A stretch of DNA of 64,000 nucleotides. It comes from JANSYL01 sp965229695. Its GTDB lineage: Bacteria; Pseudomonadota; Alphaproteobacteria; Rhodobacterales; Rhodobacteraceae. The DNA is taken from the NCBI GenBank assembly GCA_965229695.1, contig OZ245921.1, positions 992,001 to 1,056,000 of the forward strand, given 5' to 3'. The notes under the pieces were generated by a model, which was not told where the DNA came from, did not search any database, and worked only from the letters and a program-made list of their open reading frames with translations. Below, piece after piece: positions 8,742 to 17,805 of the stretch. The number at the start of each line of letters is the position of its first letter. The stretch's first letter is position 1. Position numbers and translations under genes: made by a program.

Positions 8742-9500
8742 ATGGCCAAGCTCAATGCTCAAAAGTCGACCCTGCCCGCTGGCGGCGGCGCGTTTCGGCT
8801 TGAGCAAACCACCATCGGGATTTTCCTTGGCGACCAGCCGGAACATCGCCTGTCGCTTGGAACGGATCGGTCAGAGCGCATCCCGCTTTCCGCGCAGCAG
8901 GGTTGGATTCTGCCTTCAGGGGCCGAGGGGTTGTGCGAGTTCGACCGCCCCTTGGATTTTCTGACCGTCTCGGTCTCGGACGGCGTGTTAAGCGATTTGG
9001 GCCTGCGTGATGCGGCCTCTCTCTCGCCCAAAATCGGGGCGCTCGATCCGCTGCTGGTCTCCATGGCTTTGCAGGCCGACCAGTTCGGCGCGGGCGGCAC
9101 GCTCTATCGGGAGACCATGGAGCGCGCGCTGGCGGCGCAATTGGTGCAGACCGTCGCCCCGCCTGCGCCGCAGGTCGTGGGGATCGACGATGCCCGCCTT
9201 GCGCGGGTGGTCGAGTTCATCCAGGCACATCTGGCCGAAGACCTATCCATTGATGCCCTCGCCGCCGAGGCCGCAATGAGCCCAACCCATTTCGCCAAGT
9301 CCTTCAAAACGGCGACCGGCAAATCGCCTCTGCAATATGTGATCGCCGAGCGGCTGACGCTGGCAGGCGTGCTTCTGAAAACCACAACCCTGCCGGTGGC
9401 CGAGATTGCGTATCGCGTGGGTTACGGCGACCTGTCCCGCTTTGGGCAGCATTTCAAACGGCAACATGGGCTAAGCCCAGCCGCCTACCGCGCGGAATGA
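8742..9500 (+). CDS. AraC family transcriptional regulator
   Basis: The C-terminal ~100 residues (about 150-250) form the two-helix-turn-helix AraC/XylS DNA-binding domain, with LAAEAAMSPTHFAKSFK and the signature VAEIAYRVGYGDLSRFGQHF. The N-terminal ~145 residues would be the effector-sensing part and show no recognised motif. It starts 31 bp after the flavoprotein gene and precedes, by 112 bp, an alpha/beta hydrolase and a SnoaL-like gene, which are plausible targets. A 14-bp perfect palindrome lies in that gap. Confidence 0.88.
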   Translation: MAKLNAQKSTLPAGGGAFRLEQTTIGIFLGDQPEHRLSLGTDRSERIPLSAQQGWILPSGAEGLCEFDRPLDFLTVSVSDGVLSDLGLRDAASLSPKIGALDPLLVSMALQADQFGAGGTLYRETMERALAAQLVQTVAPPAPQVVGIDDARLARVVEFIQAHLAEDLSIDALAAEAAMSPTHFAKSFKTATGKSPLQYVIAERLTLAGVLLKTTTLPVAEIAYRVGYGDLSRFGQHFKRQHGLSPAAYRAE

Positions 9501-9579
9501 CAGAAATCGCATAATCCATGCCAGGAACCGCGCCTCTCAAGGCATCGGTTCGTTGCCATCTTCCCCCAATCGAAACACC

Positions 9580-9593
9580 GCGCCAGCTGGCGC
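9580..9593. promoter_or_regulatory. 14-bp perfect palindrome before the hydrolase gene
   Basis: GCGCCAGCTGGCGC is perfectly self-complementary and ends 19 bp before the hydrolase start codon. It could be an operator in the leader or a small hairpin acting on translation. The binding protein is unknown; the neighbouring AraC regulator usually prefers direct rather than inverted half-sites. Confidence 0.35.
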
Positions 9594-9612
9594 TGATCAC
9601 CGGAGGAAGACC

Positions 9613-10503
9613 ATGACCACCGACATCACCACCCGCAAACTGAGCTTTGACAATGAAGGCGCCCAGCTAGATGCCACACTCTACCTGCCCGCCGGTTTTG
9701 ATGGCACGCCCCTGCCCGGCGTTGTCATCACCGGGGCCTGGACCACGGTTCAGGAACAAATGCCCAAAACCTACGCCATGGAAATGGCAGGCCGGGGCTT
9801 CGCCGCGCTAACCTTTGATTTTCGCGGTTGGGGCAAATCGGGCGATCTGCCCGGTGGCGCGCGCTACAAAGAAGACCCGGAGGCAAAAACCAGCGATATC
9901 CGCGCCGCGATTGCCTTTGCGGCCACCTTGCCGGAAATCGCCGCGGGCGATCTGCACGGACTCGGTGTCTGCGCCTCTGCTGGCTACATGGTCGACGCGA
10001 CCAGCGGCAACGAGGCAATCCGCAAGGTTGGGCTGATCGCGCCCTGGCTGCAAAACCAAGAAATTGTGGAGGCTGTCTATGGCGGGGCCGAGGGCGTCAG
10101 CGGCCTGATCGAAATGGGCCGCGCCGCCGAAGCCGCGGGTGGTCAGATCATCCCCGCCGCCGGGCCGGAAGGGGCCGAGGGCGTGCTGATGCCAATCGGT
10201 GGCTATTACTACGAAGCCGACCGTGGCGCCGTGCCGGAATATGACAACAAATGGAACGTCGCGTCGTGGGAAGGGTGGCTGACCTACTTCCCCGTGGACA
10301 ACGCGGGCCGCTTCGACAAGCCGCTGCATCTGGTGCATTCCGATGCGGCCGCCATCCCCGAAGGCGCGCGCGCCTTTGCAGCCGCCACCCAGGCACCGGT
10401 GGGTCAAACCTGGCTCGACGATGTGATCCAGTTCGACTTCTACGATCAGCCGCAGAATGTGACTGCCGCTGTTGACGCGGTGGCCCAACACTTCCGCGCC
10501 TGA
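9613..10503 (+). CDS. Alpha/beta hydrolase (dienelactone-hydrolase-like)
   Basis: The ATG at 9613 is chosen because GGAGGA stands at 9602-9607, five bases before it. The 296-residue protein has the hydrolase core: FDFRGWGKSGD after the oxyanion strand (LPGVVITGAW), and a nucleophile elbow GVCASAGYM with Ser122 as predicted nucleophile; a late His in VDAVAQHFR or LHLVHSDAAAI would complete the triad. The substrate is unknown. It is downstream of an AraC regulator and followed after 65 bp by a SnoaL-like gene, an arrangement typical of small detoxification or catabolic modules. There is no signal peptide, so the protein is probably cytosolic. Confidence 0.85.
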   Translation: MTTDITTRKLSFDNEGAQLDATLYLPAGFDGTPLPGVVITGAWTTVQEQMPKTYAMEMAGRGFAALTFDFRGWGKSGDLPGGARYKEDPEAKTSDIRAAIAFAATLPEIAAGDLHGLGVCASAGYMVDATSGNEAIRKVGLIAPWLQNQEIVEAVYGGAEGVSGLIEMGRAAEAAGGQIIPAAGPEGAEGVLMPIGGYYYEADRGAVPEYDNKWNVASWEGWLTYFPVDNAGRFDKPLHLVHSDAAAIPEGARAFAAATQAPVGQTWLDDVIQFDFYDQPQNVTAAVDAVAQHFRA

Positions 10504-10568
10504 GCCACCCTGGGCCCGGGGCGTGCGTCGCCATGGGCCCATATTCTTCTACAATAAGGAACGCCCTC

Positions 10569-11048
10569 ATGTCAGCACATGACACTACACTTGCACCCGC
10601 GGGCAACCCGGAAACCGCGCGCATCATCTCGGTTGTCGCCTCAATCCCTTTGGCGGTTGATCTCGCGGATTACGACCTAGCCGCGCGCGCCTTCGCCCCC
10701 GAAATCGTCATCGACTACACCAGCCTTTGGGGTGGTGACCCAATGCAAACCACGCCCGCAGACCTGATGACCGCGTGGCGCAGTTTGGTGCCGGGGTTCG
10801 ATGCCACCCGCCACGAGGTGACCGATATCCAAGCCCAGATCGATGGCGATAGCGCCGAGGCCACCGCCAAAGTCGATGGGCGGCATTGGATCGATGGTCA
10901 GCTTTGGCGTCCGGTCGGCACCTATCATTGGCAGTTGCGCAGGCTGAACGGGCAATGGCAGGTCACCCATATGACCTTCACCATGACGCGGGAGTTCGGG
11001 GATCGAGGCCTGACCGCGATCGCATCCGAGCGCGCGGCCAACGCCTAA
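10569..11048 (+). CDS. SnoaL-like / NTF2-superfamily protein
   Basis: The start at 10569 is preceded by AAGGA at 10556-10560. The 159-residue protein has the cone-shaped NTF2/SnoaL pattern: an N-terminal helix with DLADYDLAARAFAPE, a conserved DYTSLWGG strand, a middle TRHEVTDIQAQIDGD strand and a C-terminal GTYHWQLRRLNGQWQV strand pair. Members include polyketide cyclases, dehydratases and many uncharacterised proteins, so no reaction can be assigned. It follows the hydrolase and probably shares its regulation. Its TAA stop overlaps the stop of the convergent MFS gene through CTAA. Confidence 0.82.
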   Translation: MSAHDTTLAPAGNPETARIISVVASIPLAVDLADYDLAARAFAPEIVIDYTSLWGGDPMQTTPADLMTAWRSLVPGFDATRHEVTDIQAQIDGDSAEATAKVDGRHWIDGQLWRPVGTYHWQLRRLNGQWQVTHMTFTMTREFGDRGLTAIASERAANA

Positions 11049-12259
11049 GCCACCTGCGCCACCCCCGGACGCCCTGGGGTGGTGCGCATCAGAATCGCCA
11101 GAATGATCCCGATGTTGAGCACATTAAAGGCGATGCCGTTCAGGAAGGCCCATTGGTAGGACCCGGTCAGATCGTAAATCCAGCCCGACATCCAACCGCC
11201 CAATGCCATGCCAAAAATCGTTGCCATGATGACCAAGCCAACCCGCGCGCCCGCCTCCTTAGCGGGCAGATATTCGCGCACGATCACCGCATAGCTTGGC
11301 ACGATCCCCCCTTGGCTCAGGCCGAAGACCAGGCTGACCAAGTAAAGCGAGGTCAGGCCGCTGGTCGGTAGGTAGAGGACCAGGGCAATGGTTTGCAGCG
11401 TTGACCCGATCAGCAGGGTCATGACCCCGCCAATCTTATCGGCCAACAGCCCCGAAACGATGCGCGACACCACCCCGCCAAGCAGCATGAGCGACAGCAT
11501 CTCGGCCCCCACCGCTGGCCCGAACCCCAGATCGACACATAGCGCCACGATATGGACCTGCGGCATCGACATGGCCACGCAGCAACCGATCCCCGCCACC
11601 GCCAAAAGCGCAGTCAACATACGCGGTGACAGCCCGGTGCTGCGTGCCCGGGCCGCCGCTGCCGATTCCGATGCCTCCAGCGCGTGATCGGGCAGCGGTT
11701 TGCGCAGCAGAGCCGCCAGGGGCAGCATGATAAAGATCACCGCCGCAGCAAGGATCAGATAGGCCGTCCGCCAGCCCGGGCCGGCCAATACACCCGCCAG
11801 GATCAGAGGCCAAATCGCCCCCGACAGGTAATTGCCCGACGCAATGATCGCGACCGCGATGCCGCGACGCTTCAGGAACCACTGGCTGACATCCGCGATC
11901 AGCGGACCAAAACTGGCCGCTGTACCGAAGCCCACGACAAACTGGAGTAAGCTTAAGGTCAGGATGCTCGGCGCATAGGCCGCGCCGGCAAAACTGGTCG
12001 CAATCACAAAGCCCGAGACGATCAGCGCGTTGGAAACCCCGTACCGGTCCACCGCGCGCCCGATATAGTAATTGCCGAACGCAAAGCCCAGCATCGTCGC
12101 CAGATAGGGCAGGCTGGCATCGGCGCGGTCGGTGCCGAATTCCGCCTGCACGGCGGGCAGAATGACAATGATGGACCACATGCCAACATTGCCAACCAGC
12201 GACAACAAAAGGGAAATCCCCAGGCGTATCCACGCGCGGGGGCTATCGAGCACGGACAT
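11045..12259 (-). CDS. Major facilitator superfamily transporter
   Basis: The 404-residue protein is made of about 12 hydrophobic segments and contains the MFS loop 2-3 element (GNYYIGRAVDRYGVSNAL) and its C-terminal counterpart (SGLLADKIGGVMTLL). The overall pattern resembles the oxalate/formate antiporter and monocarboxylate group, so a small organic acid is a reasonable but unproven substrate. It is convergent with the SnoaL-like gene (4-nt overlap) and divergent from a secreted protein gene, with a 168-bp gap that contains an inverted repeat. Confidence 0.88.
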   Translation of the reverse strand: MSVLDSPRAWIRLGISLLLSLVGNVGMWSIIVILPAVQAEFGTDRADASLPYLATMLGFAFGNYYIGRAVDRYGVSNALIVSGFVIATSFAGAAYAPSILTLSLLQFVVGFGTAASFGPLIADVSQWFLKRRGIAVAIIASGNYLSGAIWPLILAGVLAGPGWRTAYLILAAAVIFIMLPLAALLRKPLPDHALEASESAAAARARSTGLSPRMLTALLAVAGIGCCVAMSMPQVHIVALCVDLGFGPAVGAEMLSLMLLGGVVSRIVSGLLADKIGGVMTLLIGSTLQTIALVLYLPTSGLTSLYLVSLVFGLSQGGIVPSYAVIVREYLPAKEAGARVGLVIMATIFGMALGGWMSGWIYDLTGSYQWAFLNGIAFNVLNIGIILAILMRTTPGRPGVAQVA

Positions 12260-12295
12260 GCTGGCACGCTAGGGCGCAGGCTTTCAGCTGTACAG

Positions 12296-12328
12296 CCCCC
12301 AGATTTGCCCGCTTCGAAGGTCTGGGGG
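12296..12328. repeat. 8-bp perfect inverted repeat in the MFS/secreted-protein divergent region
   Basis: Arms CCCCCAGA (12296-12303) and TCTGGGGG (12321-12328) are separated by 17 bp. It lies 37 bp from the MFS start and about 100 bp from the secreted-protein start. Either a dyad operator for one of the two genes or a leader hairpin is possible. Confidence 0.35.
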
Positions 12329-12427
12329 ATATCCTCCATGCCTGGGAAATCGAAAACTGGTGTATGGTATGGCCGACCAGGCCGCTGTGCCGGCCTTGGC
12401 AGGCCGAACCTTGGCGGAGGGGTGATC

Positions 12428-13648
12428 ATGCTGCGGGCCGTATACATATCTATTCTGGGATTAGGGATTCCGGTCGCCACCATGGCGGATCAGGTTGAAC
12501 CTTTATCCCCGGCTGATCAGCTTTGGGCGCATGAGCGTGTCGCCCTGGCACTGGAGGGGTTACAAGATCAAAGCTTTCTGACCTATGAACAGTATGAGGC
12601 GGCGGTCTTAACCCTGCTATCCAGCGCCAATGCCTATGTCGTGGAATGCGGCGTCTCCCTCCCCCCCTATCCGATGACGACCCTGCCCACGACGGGGCTT
12701 AGCCCGGTCCTCTCACCAACAGCGACGCGTTATTCGCCGCTGCTGCAAACGCACCATGGCCCCTGCGCCGGTGGGCCGCTCTTGCCGGGTCGTCTTGCGA
12801 ACCTACCCGGCAATTTCGACGAGCTTCCCGACGAACCCTCGGCCTTCATAGACCACTTCATGCCGGGCGTGTCCGCAGGCGGACATGCCATGTCACCCAT
12901 CCAGACCTTGGGCCCACTTTTGGGCGGGATGCATGTCTATCCGCCCAGCCCATCGCTGGAACCGTATGAAGACCTTGGGACCGATTGGTTGACCGATATG
13001 ATGGTCTTGGCCGAAGAACAGGCCGATGAGTTGATCCAAACCCGCCTGGCCCTGGCCGTTGCCGAACAAAACCAAGAAGAAATCGTTTGGGCTTTGGAAG
13101 ATTTGGCCACCCTACACTACATGCACCAATTCGCCGCCGACACCATTGCGCTGATGGAAGACGGCACCCCGATGACCCCCGATCTGCCGCCACGCGATGA
13201 TTTGATGGCGCTGGACGGGTGTTGGATGTCATATGATGGCTTGGTCGAGATTGAGGTGGATGGGGATACACTTTTCGCGCGTGACGCCTTTGACGGGCTT
13301 TGGGTCGGTGTGGTCGGCTCCGATGGCCTGACCTTTACCCAAAGCTTTGCACAAATTGGTGCCTATCGGATGGTGGCTGAGCGCATGGCAGGCGGCGAAA
13401 TCTCCGCCGAATTAGACGCTATTATCGAGACCCTGTTTGCCGCTGGTATCCAACAGGAAATCTCGATCTACCTGCCCGATGATCTGACACAGATCGACAT
13501 GCTAGATGCGGTGTTCCGCGAAACCTTGGTGGCCGAACCCGTCGTCGGATCGGTTGCGCCGACCTACACCGCCGTCGCCCCAGAGGAAGCTGTCCATGGC
13601 ACCGTCTGGCAATTCCAGACCGTTTGGGCCCGTGTGCCGATCTGCTGA
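12428..13648 (+). CDS. Secreted protein of unknown function (406 aa)
   Basis: The ATG at 12428 is supported by GGAGG at 12416-12420. The N-terminus (MLRAVYISILGLGIPVATMA) looks like a Sec signal peptide with a cleavage site near residues 20-22, so the product is probably periplasmic. The mature part is acidic, rich in Leu, Asp, Glu and Pro, and I recognise no domain. A segment ALDGCWMSYDGLVEIEVDGD near residues 258-277 resembles the start of a small beta-barrel, and Cys residues occur singly. The last 147 bp overlap, antisense, the end of the next gene. It is divergent from the MFS gene. Confidence 0.65.
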   Translation: MLRAVYISILGLGIPVATMADQVEPLSPADQLWAHERVALALEGLQDQSFLTYEQYEAAVLTLLSSANAYVVECGVSLPPYPMTTLPTTGLSPVLSPTATRYSPLLQTHHGPCAGGPLLPGRLANLPGNFDELPDEPSAFIDHFMPGVSAGGHAMSPIQTLGPLLGGMHVYPPSPSLEPYEDLGTDWLTDMMVLAEEQADELIQTRLALAVAEQNQEEIVWALEDLATLHYMHQFAADTIALMEDGTPMTPDLPPRDDLMALDGCWMSYDGLVEIEVDGDTLFARDAFDGLWVGVVGSDGLTFTQSFAQIGAYRMVAERMAGGEISAELDAIIETLFAAGIQQEISIYLPDDLTQIDMLDAVFRETLVAEPVVGSVAPTYTAVAPEEAVHGTVWQFQTVWARVPIC

Positions 13649-13963
13649 CACCAAAGCCACGGGGACGCTAGAGGATGAAGGCGCGGCAGACCATTGGCAC
13701 AAAGTGTGCCTCCCGCAAAAATCGTCCCGGGTCTGAACAGCCTTAGGCGGAAAGATTTTGCCGTCGGACCCACAGATGGCAAAGCGATAAGTGCCCAGAT
13801 GATCGACATCGAAAATATGATCGAGCTCAGGGTCAATGAAGGTGAGCCTGTCCAAGGGGTAGTTGCGGATATCCATGGTTTGCGCAACGGCGCCAGAGCC
13901 CAGCGGCAGGGCAAACGCGGCGGCAATCAAGGCACAGAGCAGTGGCAATCGCTGCTTCGGCAT
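13502..13963 (-). CDS. Small secreted protein of unknown function, overlapping its neighbour antisense
   Basis: The 153-residue product begins with a convincing signal peptide (basic MPKQR, a hydrophobic stretch, then GAVAQ as a likely cleavage site at about residue 28). The mature N-terminal half contains paired cysteines (FAICGSDGK and DDFCGRHTLCQW) that could form disulphides in the periplasm. The C-terminal ~48 residues are encoded opposite the 3' end of the preceding + strand gene, and there the sequence is low in recognisable structure. Either the true ancestral stop was lost and the frame extended into the neighbour, or the neighbour was extended. No family is recognised. Confidence 0.55.
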   Translation of the reverse strand: MPKQRLPLLCALIAAAFALPLGSGAVAQTMDIRNYPLDRLTFIDPELDHIFDVDHLGTYRFAICGSDGKIFPPKAVQTRDDFCGRHTLCQWSAAPSSSSVPVALVSADRHTGPNGLELPDGAMDSFLWGDGGVGRRNRSDDGFGHQGFAEHRI

Positions 13964-14089
13964 CGGCCAACCTTACGGATCAGGATGGGTGGGGATAACA
14001 TAGCACCGGCAACGCTTTGCCGCCTGAGCATGACGGACACACCTAAAGCCGTCGAGCCCCCGGAGCGCGGGCCTGTTCACGGCACTTTC

Positions 14090-17000
14090 CTACATGTCCT
14101 CGACCATCACGACGCCATCCATGCTTTTCAGAGCGCCCTTGATTTGCGGACCGACCGGGAAATCTTCGCCCAGAAGCACGTCAACCTCTCCGGGAAGTTC
14201 TGGCGACAGCAAGCAGAGCAAGACGGGCGCGCCTTTGGCGCGTTTGGCTTCGGCTTTCGCCCGTTCCAGCAGGCTTTGAACCGAATTCACGCCCTCGGAC
14301 CGGTCAATGAAAACCCGCAAACCAGCGCCTGCCTCTCCCGCCACCGCATCATCAATCGGCTGCACACCGCGCGCCAAGAGCTTGAGTTGATCGGCCTCGA
14401 GCGTGGCTTCGACCTGCAGGATGATGTTCGAGCCGGTGTCGAGATGTTCGCGCGTGGCCTCCAGCACGTCCGAGAACATGGTGACCTCATACAGCCCCGT
14501 GGGGTCCGACATCTGCACAAAGGCAAACCGGTTGCCGCGCTGGCTTTTGCGCTCCTGGCGTGACGACACCGACCCGGCCAGCTTGGCGACAAATGGGCCG
14601 CCCTGCACACGCTCTTCGACCTCTTTCAGGGTCAGGCACCCTTTGCGTTTCAGCGCTGGCCGATAATCATCCAGCGGGTGCCCGGACAGGTAGAACCCGA
14701 CCGCTTGATGTTCATTGGCCAAACGTTCGTTCGGCATCCAATCTTCTGGGTTTGGCAGGCGCGGTTCGGGTAGATCATCCCCAGCCTCGCCAAATAGCGA
14801 TACCTGGTCCGAGGCAGCGGCATCATGGATCGCCGCGGAATAGGCCGTGAGCTGATCCAGCGAGGCAAACACGCGCGCGCGATTGCGGTCGAGTGCATCA
14901 AACGCGCCGGCCCGCGCCAGCATTTCCAGCGATCGTTTGCCGACCCGCTTCAGATCCACACGGCGGGCAAAATCAAAGAGCGTGGCAAAGGGTTTGGCGC
15001 CTTGGTCGGTCTGCCGCGCCTCATGGATTAGGCGCATGGCGTCGACACCGACATTCTTAAGCGCGCCAAGTGCATAGAGGATCTTGCCATCCTCCACCGC
15101 GAAAGTCGGCGCGGATCGGTTCACGCAAGGGGCGATCACCTCAATCCCCATCCGATCGACCTCTTGCTTATAAACGCCAAGCTTGTCGGTCAGGTGGATA
15201 TCGCAGTTCATCACGGCGGCCATGAATTCCACCGGGTGGTTCGCCTTGAGCCAGGCGGTCTGATAGCTGACAACGGCATAGGCGGCGGCGTGGGACTTGT
15301 TGAAACCGTAATTGGCGAATTTGTCGAGAAGGTTCCAAACCTCGGTCGCTTTGTCCTTGTCGACCCCGTTTTCCGCGGCACCTTTCAGGAATTTCGGGCG
15401 TTCGGCATCCATCGCCTCTTGGATTTTCTTGCCCATCGCACGGCGCAACAGGTCAGCGCCGCCTAAGGAATAGCCCGCCATTTCCTGGGCGATCTGCATC
15501 ACCTGTTCCTGGTAGACGATGATGCCTTGGGTCTCATCCAGGATATGATCGATGGTCGGATGCAGGGTTTCGCGGTCGCTGAGCCCGTTTTTGACCTCAC
15601 AGAACTTGGGGATGTTTTCCATCGGCCCGGGGCGGTAAAGCGCCACCAGGGCGATGATATCTTCGATGCAGTCGGGTTTCATGCGCCGCAGCGCATCCAT
15701 CATCCCCGAGCTTTCCACCTGGAACACAGCGACCGTTTTGGCGCTGGCGTAAAGGTCGTAACTGGGCTTGTCATCAAGCGGGATGGCGTTGATCTGGTTC
15801 TCAGCGCCTGGCGCAGGTTCATATAGAAGATTTCCCTCTGGCCCCTCGTGCAATTGTCGACCCGAGGCGTGGATCAGCTCAATCGCGTTTTGCACAACGG
15901 TCAGGGTTTTCAAGCCCAGAAAGTCGAACTTCACCAACCCGGCGGGCTCGACCCATTTCATGTTGAATTGGGTGGCGGGCATATCGGAGCGCGGATCGCG
16001 GTAAAGCGGCACCAGCTTGTCCAAAGGCCGGTCGCCAATCACCACGCCAGCCGCGTGGGTGGAGGCGTTGCGCAGCAGCCCCTCTAGCTTTTCAGCGTAA
16101 TCCATCAGGCGCTTGACGGGGTTGGTACGGCCTTCGCGCCGGTCTTGTTCGGTTTCGCGCATCTCGTCGCGGATGCGTTCCTCCTGCGCGACGGCTTGGG
16201 TGATGCTGACGGGCTTTACGCCCTCAACGGGGATCATCTTGGAGAGGCGATCCACCTGGCCAAAGGGCATTTGCAGCACCCGCCCGACATCGCGCACCGC
16301 CGCTTTCGACAACAGCGCGCCGAAGGTGATGATCTGCCCCACCTTGTCTCGGCCGTATTTCTCTTGCACGTAGCGGATTACCTCTTCCCGGCGATCCATG
16401 CAGAAATCGATGTCGAAATCGGGCATCGACACCCGTTCGGGATTCAAGAAGCGTTCGAAAAGCAGGCTATAGCGCAACGGGTCCAGGTCGGTGATGGTCA
16501 GCGCATAGGCAACCAGACTGCCCGCGCCCGAGCCGCGCCCTGGCCCAACTGGGATACCCTGATCCTTGGCCCATTTGATAAAGTCAGCCACGATCAAGAA
16601 ATAGCCGGGGAACCCCATGCCCTCGATAATGCCAAGCTCGAATTCGAGCCGCTTTTCGTATTCCTCAACCGACACGGCATGGGGGATGATATCGAGCCGC
16701 GCCTTCAACCCATCGCGGGCCTGGCGGCGCAACTCCTCAACCTCATTCTCGGCAAAACGCGGTAGGATCGGGTCATGGGTGCGCGCGCGAAAGGCGCAGC
16801 GCCGGGCGATCTCGACCGTGTTTTCCAGCGCCTCGGGCAGATCCGCGAATAGGGCTGCCATTTCCTCGGGCGTTTTGAAGTAATGTTGCGGCGTCAGTCG
16901 GCGGCGCGGCTCGGCCTGATCGACATAAGCGCCCTGGGCGATGCAGATCAGCGCATCATGGGCCTCATACATGCCCTCAGCGGGGAAATAGGCGTCGTTC

Positions 17001-17617
17001 GTGGCCACCAGCGGCAGGTCGCGGGTATAGGCGGTTTCGACAAACCAACGTTCGGTCGCGGCATGTGCCTCGGGCGCGCCGGGATGGCGCTGAAGCTCGA
17101 TATAAAGACGGTCACCGAAGGCTTGCATCAACGCGGCCAATAGCGTTTCGGCTTTCGCGGTCTGGCCGTTCTGCAATAACCGGCCCAGGGGGCCATCGGG
17201 GCCGCCCGTCAGGCAGATAAGCCCCGATGCATGGTCAGTCAGCTCGGCCAGCGTGACATGGGGCAGGCTGCCATCCCCGCGTAGATAAAGGGCGGAATTC
17301 AGCGCCATCAGGTTTTGGTATCCAGCCTCATCCTGGGCCAGCAACACAAGTGGCGCGGGTTCGGTCGGGCGTTCGCCTGGTCGCGCCGGGTCATAATCCA
17401 GATCGACCTGGCAGCCGATGATCGGCTGCACACCCACCTTGGCCGCCATCTCGGAAAACTCGAGCGCGCAGAACATGTTGTTGGTGTCGGTGACTGCGAT
17501 GGCCGGCATGCCAGCCTCAGCGGCCAAGCCCGGTAGTTTCTTGACCCGCATCGCGCCTTCGAGAAGCGAATACTCGGTATGGACGCGCAAATGGATGAAT
17601 CGGGGAGAGCTGGTCAT
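14090..17617 (-). CDS. dnaE: DNA polymerase III alpha subunit
   Basis: DnaE is the replicative polymerase subunit. Its 1175 residues match the usual length. The N-terminal PHP domain begins FIHLRVHTEYSLLEGA; the polymerase palm has GPGRGSGAGSLVAYAL and the catalytic-Asp motif PDFDIDFCMDRR at about residues 394-405; the fingers include GYFLIVADFIKWAK and later the ANYGFNKSHAAAYA motif. A helix-hairpin-helix region and an OB-fold near residue 1000 (FVAKLAGSVSSRQERKSQRG) follow. Two 12-bp direct repeats lie in the promoter region upstream. It is divergent from an ArsR-type regulator gene. Confidence 0.97.
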   Translation of the reverse strand: MTSSPRFIHLRVHTEYSLLEGAMRVKKLPGLAAEAGMPAIAVTDTNNMFCALEFSEMAAKVGVQPIIGCQVDLDYDPARPGERPTEPAPLVLLAQDEAGYQNLMALNSALYLRGDGSLPHVTLAELTDHASGLICLTGGPDGPLGRLLQNGQTAKAETLLAALMQAFGDRLYIELQRHPGAPEAHAATERWFVETAYTRDLPLVATNDAYFPAEGMYEAHDALICIAQGAYVDQAEPRRRLTPQHYFKTPEEMAALFADLPEALENTVEIARRCAFRARTHDPILPRFAENEVEELRRQARDGLKARLDIIPHAVSVEEYEKRLEFELGIIEGMGFPGYFLIVADFIKWAKDQGIPVGPGRGSGAGSLVAYALTITDLDPLRYSLLFERFLNPERVSMPDFDIDFCMDRREEVIRYVQEKYGRDKVGQIITFGALLSKAAVRDVGRVLQMPFGQVDRLSKMIPVEGVKPVSITQAVAQEERIRDEMRETEQDRREGRTNPVKRLMDYAEKLEGLLRNASTHAAGVVIGDRPLDKLVPLYRDPRSDMPATQFNMKWVEPAGLVKFDFLGLKTLTVVQNAIELIHASGRQLHEGPEGNLLYEPAPGAENQINAIPLDDKPSYDLYASAKTVAVFQVESSGMMDALRRMKPDCIEDIIALVALYRPGPMENIPKFCEVKNGLSDRETLHPTIDHILDETQGIIVYQEQVMQIAQEMAGYSLGGADLLRRAMGKKIQEAMDAERPKFLKGAAENGVDKDKATEVWNLLDKFANYGFNKSHAAAYAVVSYQTAWLKANHPVEFMAAVMNCDIHLTDKLGVYKQEVDRMGIEVIAPCVNRSAPTFAVEDGKILYALGALKNVGVDAMRLIHEARQTDQGAKPFATLFDFARRVDLKRVGKRSLEMLARAGAFDALDRNRARVFASLDQLTAYSAAIHDAAASDQVSLFGEAGDDLPEPRLPNPEDWMPNERLANEHQAVGFYLSGHPLDDYRPALKRKGCLTLKEVEERVQGGPFVAKLAGSVSSRQERKSQRGNRFAFVQMSDPTGLYEVTMFSDVLEATREHLDTGSNIILQVEATLEADQLKLLARGVQPIDDAVAGEAGAGLRVFIDRSEGVNSVQSLLERAKAEAKRAKGAPVLLCLLSPELPGEVDVLLGEDFPVGPQIKGALKSMDGVVMVEDM

Positions 17618-17631
17618 ACCAACGTTGATAG

Positions 17632-17674
17632 CGCAGCATTTGGGATACCGCCAAGCGATTACCGCAGCATTTGG
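17632..17674. repeat. Pair of 12-bp direct repeats upstream of dnaE
   Basis: CGCAGCATTTGG occurs at 17632-17643 and again at 17663-17674, 31 bp apart (about three helical turns), 15 to 57 bp upstream of the dnaE start. Spacing and position fit two binding sites for a regulator on one face of the helix. The protein is unknown. Confidence 0.4.
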
Positions 17675-17759
17675 TAGCCCGTGATCCGACCTCGCCCGAA
17701 GGGGCGGACCGCAGGCCGCGATCCGCTACTTTAGTGCGCGTCAAAAACTTAGCCGTATT

Positions 17760-17802
17760 GCTAACTGTTCTTGACTCGTATCATCGACTCGCATTAGTTA
17801 GC
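17760..17802. promoter_or_regulatory. Inverted repeat and candidate promoter before the ArsR-type gene
   Basis: GCTAACT (17760-17766) and AGTTAGC (17796-17802) form a perfect 7-bp dyad that ends 3 bp before the start codon at 17806. Between them lie a -35-like TTGACT (17771-17776) and two GACTCG direct repeats. No Shine-Dalgarno sequence fits between the dyad and the ATG, so a leaderless or nearly leaderless transcript, self-repressed by the ArsR product, is plausible. Confidence 0.4.
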
Positions 17803-17805
17803 CAT

